Shown: one piece after another, positions 34,118 to 40,725 of the stretch
How the letters are laid out: the number at the start of each line of letters is the position of its first letter
Numbering within the stretch: the first letter of the stretch is position 1
NCBI GenBank assembly: GCA_016868575.1
Contig: VGGL01000015.1
Location: 1-40,725, forward strand
Length of the DNA: 40,725 bases
Direction: 5' to 3'
Source of the DNA: Bacteroidota bacterium
GTDB lineage: Bacteria > Bacteroidota > Bacteroidia > Bacteroidales > FEN-979
Notes under the pieces: generated by a model
What the model was told of the DNA's origin: nothing
Databases searched by the model: none
Seen by the model: the letters and a program-made list of their open reading frames with translations, nothing else
Position numbers and translations under genes: made by a program

Positions 34118-35806
34118 ATGAAGATCAACCTTAAGCTGACTTTCTATATAATCCTTGTGATGGCAGTTTTTTTTCATTCAGCCCATGCACAGGATATTGA
34201 AAATCTGAAAGACCAGAAACCTTTTACTTTCCATGGCACGATGGGATTAAACCTGATAGGTTACGGGGTAAATGGAATCCCCGGGCGTCAAAATCCATTA
34301 TCCGTTATTTTTTCCGCTAACGCCACAGCATCTCTTTACGGTATAGAATTTCCCTTTTCCATTGTCATTTCGGATAAACAAAAAAACTATTCCCAACCAT
34401 TTAACCAGTTTGGTTTAAGTCCTCACTGGAAATGGATTACCCTTCATGGCGGATACCGGAATATCACATTTTCGAATTACACCCTGGCAGGATATACTTT
34501 TCTGGGCGGCGGAATAGAACTGAACCCGGGTTTGTTCCGTTTTGGATTCATTTATGGTCGGTTTGACCGGAGGACATCCGAAAGTCCGCTTTTTGACACC
34601 GATTCCCTCCCCCACTTTACCCGTAGAGGATTTGCTGCGAAGCTGGGTGTCGGCAATGAAAACAACTTTTTCGACTTGATATACCTGAGAATACGTGATG
34701 ATAGTGCCAGCCTGCAGCAGCCTGATACCGGCGCCATTCGTATGCCGGAGCAAAACAATATTGCCGGGATCAATAGCCGTTTTACGTTTTTCCGTAAGCT
34801 GATCTGGGAAGTCGAAGGCGCATTTAGTTTGTACACGACAAATCTTGGCTCAGGTGAATTAAAGGACGTAACGGACAACTCATTTTTAAATTCCGTGAAC
34901 AAAGTCCTGGTGATCAACCAATCCTCTGAATACTACTCGGCTATCCGTTCATCCCTGCAATACAAAGCGAAATCCTGGTCGTTAAAACTTGAATACCGGA
35001 GGATCGATCCCAAATATCGGTCCATGGGAGCCTATTTCTTCAACAACGATATCGAAAATCTGACGGTTGGTCCTTCATTTGCATTGTACAAAAGAAAATT
35101 GATCTTTAGCGGAAATATAGGTTTGCAGAGGGATAACCTGAAAAAAACCAAGAAGGCGAGCTCAAACAGAATGATCGGAAATGTCAATATCTCATTCCAT
35201 CCATCAACAACATTTGGCTTTGATGTCAATTACAATAATTACAGCATCCATCAGAAACCGGGTAGATTGGCACTGAATGATTCCATCAAAGTGGGCCAGA
35301 CAACCCAAAACCTGACCCTCACACCCCGCTTGATTTTTGTCAATATGAAAAACAGTCATCTGGTTATGCTGGTTTACTCGTTTCTGAAATTCAGTGATAA
35401 AAATCGTTTTACATCTGCGTTCTCGGAGTTTTCGTCGCATACTACCCAGCTTAATTATATCCTTGGTTTGATAAAAAGCAAACTTTCCATTACCTTTGGA
35501 ATAACCAATACCATTCTTAATAGTTATGCCGGCAGCAGCACAGGAATAGGAGGAAATACCGGGATCAGTAAAACGTTATGGAAGGATAGGATGACATTGA
35601 ACTGGAATGCTTCATTGATGAGGAACGTTTATTTTAACGACGGAGGATGGATCGTGAATTCCAATTTTATCTGTAACATTAAAATCCATGATCATCACAG
35701 CCTCAGAGCCTGCATGTATTACACAGGAAATTACCCGGATGCTGACAATCCGAATCTTTCTTTCAATGAGTACAAAGGAGATATCAGTTATATTTTTACT
35801 TTTTAG
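34118..35806 (+). CDS. Outer-membrane beta-barrel protein
   Basis: A 562-residue exported protein of unknown function. The signal peptide is residues 1-25 (LVMAVFFHSAHAQ). The rest is rich in alternating aromatic and polar strands with short turns, such as WKWITLHGGYRNITFSNY, and ends in phenylalanine (GDISYIFTF), as outer-membrane barrels do. No TonB box, plug domain or enzyme motif was seen. It is followed after 12 nt by the giant secreted protein, so both are almost surely co-transcribed. The barrel may be a pore, anchor or export partner for the giant protein. I do not recognise a named family. Confidence 0.65.
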   Translation: MKINLKLTFYIILVMAVFFHSAHAQDIENLKDQKPFTFHGTMGLNLIGYGVNGIPGRQNPLSVIFSANATASLYGIEFPFSIVISDKQKNYSQPFNQFGLSPHWKWITLHGGYRNITFSNYTLAGYTFLGGGIELNPGLFRFGFIYGRFDRRTSESPLFDTDSLPHFTRRGFAAKLGVGNENNFFDLIYLRIRDDSASLQQPDTGAIRMPEQNNIAGINSRFTFFRKLIWEVEGAFSLYTTNLGSGELKDVTDNSFLNSVNKVLVINQSSEYYSAIRSSLQYKAKSWSLKLEYRRIDPKYRSMGAYFFNNDIENLTVGPSFALYKRKLIFSGNIGLQRDNLKKTKKASSNRMIGNVNISFHPSTTFGFDVNYNNYSIHQKPGRLALNDSIKVGQTTQNLTLTPRLIFVNMKNSHLVMLVYSFLKFSDKNRFTSAFSEFSSHTTQLNYILGLIKSKLSITFGITNTILNSYAGSSTGIGGNTGISKTLWKDRMTLNWNASLMRNVYFNDGGWIVNSNFICNIKIHDHHSLRACMYYTGNYPDADNPNLSFNEYKGDISYIFTF

Positions 35807-35818
35807 AAATACATAATT

Positions 35819-38800
35819 ATGAAATCACTGATGATTTTTCACAGGTCCGGGATTATTTGCATGTTATTCATGCTGATCCTTATTGCAAATGGGTATGCGC
35901 AATCTACTCCGGTTAACATCACTATAGCTATAGTCCCTCCTTATTCCACCAAACTGGATGATTATACATCGCAGCCTGGGAAGGTGCTTGCCATTCTGCT
36001 AAATACATCTACTACCTCCCGGGATGTTTTCCTGAGAGGGATCATTACCGGAGAGGGAGGTATTAAAATATTTACCGATCCGGCGTATAAAATGAGTCGT
36101 GCATTAACCCTTTTGCCCGGTATTTCGTATCAACTGACCCCGGACAACATCCAACAGGTTTTCGATGCCAATCATCTTGTATTTCAGGGGATAACGAAGA
36201 ATGATGTAATCCATGGCAACGGTTTGCCGGAGGGTGATTATTTCATCTGTCTCAGGGCTTTCGATTATACTACCAATCAACCCGTTTCGGGTGAAGAACC
36301 ACTGGGATGCAGCAACAATTTTACGATCAGTGACATTGAACCTCCCGTGATCCTTAACCCTCATTGCGGAGATGAGATTGCTGCAACCACGCCACAGCTT
36401 ATTACTTTTTCCTGGACCAGACCCCCTGGAGCGCCTATAAATACCCGGTTTAACCTGAAAATTATTGAAGTACTCCCAACTGACAGGAATATCAATGATG
36501 CCATGCGGTCGGCGGTGCATCCCGTATTTTTTGAAAAGACCCTGACCATCAATACTTTTATATTCGGACCTGCCGAACCTGCTTTGGTAACAGGGAAAAA
36601 ATATGCATTTGCAGTAACAGCCATCGATCCGGCCAATAAATTTACCTTCAGGAATAAAGGAATGAGCGAAGTATGCAGTTTTGATTATAAAGAAGGTCTT
36701 CAGATCATTTATACCATTGATACTACGATCCGGATAAAACCGGAACTTATCGGTATTGATCAGACCCATATCATCACATTTCCCCCATTTGTCACAAACA
36801 CGATTGTAACGGGTAAAATGATCTATAGATATTTCGAAGCAGATCAAACGAAAACATTTCCTCTGGGGCTTGCGAACCTAAAACTGGTTGTGACCTACCT
36901 TGCAAAAGATAACAATGGTAATTTTAGCTCCTGGAGAGGAAATCTTAACGGTTATATTCCCGAAAAAGGATATACTCTGGCAACGGCGACTACAGGCACC
37001 GATGGAAATTTCAAATTCATTTTCCTGAATAATGATATTCAACTTGGTTTAGTAGCAGAAGATATCAAAATCATGGAAGGCCAGGTTGCAGACTTATACC
37101 GTGCAGTTACCATCAAAATTGAAAATCCACACAAGGAGTTTTACTTAGATCCGGATAACTATTTTTTCTTTAACTCCGGAGACAACTACAACACCGGGAC
37201 TTTGACCTCAAAAGTGCGTAGTTATCAGCTTAAAATAACATTAAGACCAAATTTATATAATGATCCGGAATTAAAGTTTTTGCAGAATGATCGTCAGACA
37301 CTTAACGGAGTGACTGTGTACCTCTGCCGGAAAGTGGATTTTTCCTATTCCTTGTTTCCTTTGGAAGACGGCATACCGGAAGAATCCCAGGGCGATAAAT
37401 TCAAGGTTCCGGGTCTGGTTGTAGTGGCAAAAACATCGACGGACCTGAACGGATTGGCTGTTTTCAGGAAAATCGTGTGGAATCATAATCCCAACTACCG
37501 CTATTACCTTTATGCTGAAACCGATCCGACGGCTGAACTGAATTACTCATTTGGTACTCCAATTCCGTTCGACCCTGCTTTGCCATCCGTAAACACGGGT
37601 CAAAATTACATCATTACGCCAACCGATCCTTCGGAATATCTGAATGTGTCAACCTATATTTATCCGGCGCTCGAGAAAATGCTGATCATGGAAGCGGAAA
37701 TGCCAAAAGTGACCGGCCAGGTACTGGATCTGAAAGAAGCTAAACCAGTAGCCGGAACCAAGGTTACGTTGGCTGAATTTTATAAATTTAAACTCGAGGA
37801 TTTCATCTGGCCTCTTTACTCTCCTTTCTACGGAGAAGACGAAAATACACTGAAAACAAAATTTTCTGCCTGTCCTTATACAACTACCTGTTATCACCAT
37901 CTTAATAAATACTATTTCACCGGCAGCGACGGCAAGTTTTACTTTGAGCACCGCCCCATTTTGATGAACCTGCCGAATAAAATGCTTCTCGGACCTGAAC
38001 GAACCGTATGGGCCTATTGCCCGGGATATAATTCCCAGCATGTTAAAGTTAAGAACGGCGCTCCCTTAAGTTTCGGGGAACAGGTTTATATGACCTTCCA
38101 ATTGCCTTCAGGAGCTAAAATAAAGGGAAGGGTGATTGACGGGGAGACAAACCAGGGAATTCAGGCATATTTTCGGTTCAGTAATGATACCCAGGGAGGG
38201 TCGACAAATAGCAGTGGGTATTTTTCCAATTATCCGGCAAAGTACCTTCCCTCCCAGGAGCAATTGCTGATCGTTGAAGCCGAAGGATATCTGACCGATA
38301 CCATTAAAGCAAAAGTCTGGTGGCCGGATACCGATCTCGGGAATATTTCTTTATACACAAAGAAACGGAGACTGGATGTTCTGGTGGTAGAATCTCAGAC
38401 CAATAAAAGAATTGTTGGGGCAAAAGTCGAGATACTTGAAGTGACCGGAACATGCATCAAAACACAGGGGAATTATAAGATGTATTATCCCTGTCCTCTC
38501 AATGCGACGACAAATGTGCAGGGCGCTGCTGAATTCGCTTTTGAGAACGCCGGAGATGATAACAATGTTGCCTATACTGTCAGGGTAACGGTTCCTGACA
38601 ATTTCAGTAATAACTATGAAGGAGTAACGATTTCCACGAAAATTCCGTACAGTCAGAGTCCCAAGTTTATTGTGGCTTACCTTCGTCCGGCTGCCTGTAT
38701 GAAAGGAAAGGTATATGCAGGTATCACAGACAGCGCCTTGGTTGCAGGCGCTCTGGTAAAAATGGATGTGACAGGTTCATTTTATGGATTTGTCTTTGAT

Positions 38801-40725
38801 ATTGGTGATCTTCAGACAAAAACCGATGCAACCGGCAACTATATACTAAGGAATGTTCCCGTTAGAAATTATTCACAGACCATACGGGCAGTCAAGTCGC
38901 AATCCCAGTATATTGGTGATTCAATTGTTTATACCATCAACAAAGCATCCAACCAATGTATTGAACACGATTTCCATTTGAAAGTTTACAATGATATGGA
39001 CATTACCAACCTGATGGGATTTCCGATCTATGTAACAAACCTGAAACCCGGAATCAATGAAAAAACAGCCCTCATCAATGGTTCATTTACAGATATACCC
39101 GGTAATGAACAGTTTGCCGCGCCCGGACAGGAACTTAAATTTCATAAAATTGCCATTCATCCGGCTTTGCTTAAAAATGAAAAGGGAATTCCGGTGGCTG
39201 AGCCCGACAACCTTCCTGTTAAGACTGAAGACAATCAACTACCCATGAAGATTTATACCGCCTATTACGGGTTTCTGAAGGATAATAAAATCGGGATATA
39301 CCTTGATAAGATGACCCAGAATTCCCTGTATGGCGTGATCAAAGGAAAAGTCAGTGTGAGCAGCACAAGTTTCAATACGACGGGATTTTCTCTTCCTGAT
39401 CTCGGACTTGCGCTCAATTCCGGCAGTAATCCGGACAAGCTTATGATCCCTGCTTTTAATGCAGACAAAACAGTATCAAAACCATCCAACGTTCCCCTGG
39501 GTTTTTATGTATGTGACCTCCAGGGCAATTCCTTACGGTTTGGATTTGCCGGTTTTACCGGAAATGCTGCCGAAGTAGATCTTGAGAAATCCTTCCTGAA
39601 GGCAGACCAGTTGATCCTGAACACCATTCTTCATACAAATATTTCAGGAATTATCCCATCAGACCTAAAAATCAAGCTCGGAGATGTGATCATCAAAACA
39701 AACGAACCTTTCCTGCTCAACGGGAACTCTCCGGTTACATTGAAACTGGGTGAATGGCCTGTCCTGTGTAATGACTGGAAACTAAACAACACCGGCCTGA
39801 AGCTGAATAAATCCATCATCCAAACCGGGGTTGATGTTCAATGTGATAACATAAAGATCACTTCTTCAGCATTGATGACAGACCAGGTTGTCGTCCATCT
39901 GGATAAAGTGAAGTTGCTGGGTATAAAGGATCTCATCATTTCAGCTCCGAACAAAGGGCTGAATTATGTAAACTACAATGGTCAGATGCATTGGCAGATT
40001 TATGCCACAGCCAGCAGTCAGCAACCGATAGCCGGATATATGGATAATATCCCGGGGCTTGCGCCAGCTGACCAGATACAATTTACGCTGATCCGCCTGG
40101 TCGACAACAACGAACGAACATTCACTGTGCGGCCAAGTACATTCAAATTATTTAATCTGATCGACTTCACCCCCAATGCAGGAACGAACATGAATGTCTA
40201 TTCTGACTGGTTTAAAATCCGGGGTTATTTCAAACTCGGATATCCCAGTGTGGATGGAATCAATGGGAATATTGCCTATTCCAAAGAAGGAAACACCCTG
40301 AAATTCAACCTTGATAATATGGATAAGATATCCTTCTGGCACAAGAAATTACTTACTCATCTCAATGCCATCAGTCTAAGTTATCAATTGTTTATTGCCA
40401 AAGGCACCAGCGAGGAAGAAAACCAGTTATTGCCGGTGCATGAAACCCTCCGGCATACTCCCACCGGGGTGAAAATCGATATTGATCCCGGCGAGAAGAT
40501 CAGTATCAGCAGTGACAATTCCAGGTATTTCGATCAGGTTGTGGGCGGAATGAAAGTCGTGAACAATGCCTGGGAAACATACTGGTTTGAAGGTGAAATG
40601 ATTGGAGCAAAGGGCATTTCGGAGAATCACCAGCGATTGAAATTCTTCGTTGACGGTGCTATTACAGCTTCTGATCAAACCATTAAGGTTTCCGAAATGG
40701 AAGACTTCCCTGGAATGTCGTGGGC
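35819..40725 (+). CDS. Giant secreted multi-domain surface protein, 3' end outside window
   Basis: Missing from the track because no stop lies in the window; I translated frame 2 from ATG 35819 and found it open for 1635 codons. The signal peptide ends at ANGYAQ (about residue 28). An N-terminal domain (about 30-168) starts NITIAIVPPYSTKLDDYTS and ends EEPLGCSNNF; it resembles large Bacteroidota surface proteins (possibly TANFOR-like, from memory). A fibronectin III-like part (about 173-290) follows. Then come several carboxypeptidase-regulatory-like beta-sandwich units, with starts near 628 (VTGQVLDLKEAKPVAG), 767 (IKGRVIDGETNQGI), 852 (LDVLVVESQTNKRIVG) and 960 (MKGKVYAG). The region from about 1050 onward is unassigned, beta-rich and without a recognised domain. 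No catalytic motif was seen. It is probably exported with, or attached through, the upstream barrel. Confidence 0.85.
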   Translation, partial: MKSLMIFHRSGIICMLFMLILIANGYAQSTPVNITIAIVPPYSTKLDDYTSQPGKVLAILLNTSTTSRDVFLRGIITGEGGIKIFTDPAYKMSRALTLLPGISYQLTPDNIQQVFDANHLVFQGITKNDVIHGNGLPEGDYFICLRAFDYTTNQPVSGEEPLGCSNNFTISDIEPPVILNPHCGDEIAATTPQLITFSWTRPPGAPINTRFNLKIIEVLPTDRNINDAMRSAVHPVFFEKTLTINTFIFGPAEPALVTGKKYAFAVTAIDPANKFTFRNKGMSEVCSFDYKEGLQIIYTIDTTIRIKPELIGIDQTHIITFPPFVTNTIVTGKMIYRYFEADQTKTFPLGLANLKLVVTYLAKDNNGNFSSWRGNLNGYIPEKGYTLATATTGTDGNFKFIFLNNDIQLGLVAEDIKIMEGQVADLYRAVTIKIENPHKEFYLDPDNYFFFNSGDNYNTGTLTSKVRSYQLKITLRPNLYNDPELKFLQNDRQTLNGVTVYLCRKVDFSYSLFPLEDGIPEESQGDKFKVPGLVVVAKTSTDLNGLAVFRKIVWNHNPNYRYYLYAETDPTAELNYSFGTPIPFDPALPSVNTGQNYIITPTDPSEYLNVSTYIYPALEKMLIMEAEMPKVTGQVLDLKEAKPVAGTKVTLAEFYKFKLEDFIWPLYSPFYGEDENTLKTKFSACPYTTTCYHHLNKYYFTGSDGKFYFEHRPILMNLPNKMLLGPERTVWAYCPGYNSQHVKVKNGAPLSFGEQVYMTFQLPSGAKIKGRVIDGETNQGIQAYFRFSNDTQGGSTNSSGYFSNYPAKYLPSQEQLLIVEAEGYLTDTIKAKVWWPDTDLGNISLYTKKRRLDVLVVESQTNKRIVGAKVEILEVTGTCIKTQGNYKMYYPCPLNATTNVQGAAEFAFENAGDDNNVAYTVRVTVPDNFSNNYEGVTISTKIPYSQSPKFIVAYLRPAACMKGKVYAGITDSALVAGALVKMDVTGSFYGFVFDIGDLQTKTDATGNYILRNVPVRNYSQTIRAVKSQSQYIGDSIVYTINKASNQCIEHDFHLKVYNDMDITNLMGFPIYVTNLKPGINEKTALINGSFTDIPGNEQFAAPGQELKFHKIAIHPALLKNEKGIPVAEPDNLPVKTEDNQLPMKIYTAYYGFLKDNKIGIYLDKMTQNSLYGVIKGKVSVSSTSFNTTGFSLPDLGLALNSGSNPDKLMIPAFNADKTVSKPSNVPLGFYVCDLQGNSLRFGFAGFTGNAAEVDLEKSFLKADQLILNTILHTNISGIIPSDLKIKLGDVIIKTNEPFLLNGNSPVTLKLGEWPVLCNDWKLNNTGLKLNKSIIQTGVDVQCDNIKITSSALMTDQVVVHLDKVKLLGIKDLIISAPNKGLNYVNYNGQMHWQIYATASSQQPIAGYMDNIPGLAPADQIQFTLIRLVDNNERTFTVRPSTFKLFNLIDFTPNAGTNMNVYSDWFKIRGYFKLGYPSVDGINGNIAYSKEGNTLKFNLDNMDKISFWHKKLLTHLNAISLSYQLFIAKGTSEEENQLLPVHETLRHTPTGVKIDIDPGEKISISSDNSRYFDQVVGGMKVVNNAWETYWFEGEMIGAKGISENHQRLKFFVDGAITASDQTIKVSEMEDFPGMSW

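Noticed and set aside
36104-36847. 247-residue minus-strand ORF and other minus ORFs up to 40678
   Set aside because: They lie inside the continuous plus-strand giant gene, have no signal, domain or promoter, and are shadows of it.
1-40725. CRISPR arrays, tRNA or rRNA genes, riboswitches
   Set aside because: I saw no regularly spaced direct repeats and no recognisable structural RNA by eye; a covariance-model scan would be needed to rule out small RNAs.

Overview
The window looks like a chromosomal segment of an anaerobic member of the Bacteroidota, probably Bacteroidales-like; the species cannot be named from sequence alone. The evidence is: several proteins with type IX secretion (T9SS) sorting domains, SprB/PKD/lamin-tail/CotH domain proteins, a gldA-gldF-gldG type ABC operon, -7 boxes of the Bacteroidota form TAnnTTTG ahead of many genes, almost no Shine-Dalgarno sequences, and a butyrate/acyl-CoA gene set. 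I saw no rRNA or tRNA gene and no CRISPR array.

Layout. (1) 1-260: the 3' end of an IS5-like insertion sequence runs in from the left and appears to interrupt a minus-strand gene after codon 11. (2) 264-7856: a geranylgeranyl-reductase-like flavoprotein, a T9SS type B surface protein, a zinc-ribbon threonine synthase homologue, a large CotH/lamin-tail T9SS protein and a two-repeat CHRD-like lipoprotein. (3) 8123-13231: a tight three-gene operon of a fused 2Fe-2S/molybdopterin hydroxylase, an SsnA-like amidohydrolase and a hydantoinase, consistent with anaerobic purine or related N-heterocycle breakdown. (4) 13232-16455: gldA/gldF/gldG. (5) 16503-20575: a decayed PNGase F-related T9SS gene and a double beta-propeller T9SS protein. 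(6) 20636-25409: a DNA alkylation repair protein, then a plus-strand operon of a B12-type radical SAM protein, a 3-hydroxyacyl-CoA dehydrogenase and a ketoacyl synthase. (7) 25410-26739: a graveyard with a nitroreductase stub and a deletion-fused ABC transporter. (8) 26736-33972: a minus-strand butyrate-type cluster (crotonase, 3-hydroxyacyl-CoA dehydrogenase, thiolase, truncated FabK/NMO-like protein, alpha/beta hydrolase, acyl-CoA dehydrogenase, butyrate kinase). (9) 34118-40725: an outer-membrane beta-barrel gene followed 12 nt later by a giant secreted protein (more than 1635 residues, open at the window edge and absent from the ORF track).

How the genes work together. Cluster 8 encodes condensation, 3-hydroxyacyl-CoA oxidation, enoyl-CoA hydration/dehydration, an acyl-CoA dehydrogenase and acyl-phosphate kinase steps around C4-CoA; no phosphotransbutyrylase or ETF gene lies in the window. 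Cluster 3 could oxidise a heterocycle, deaminate it and open its ring. The T9SS cargo proteins and the GldAFG-like transporter belong to the cell-surface programme of this phylum. The barrel plus giant protein pair at the right edge is the best candidate for an undescribed surface system. Broken genes are unusually frequent (IS-split gene, PNGase remnant, nitroreductase stub, ABC fusion, clipped FabK-like gene), which points to local decay or, less likely, assembly damage.
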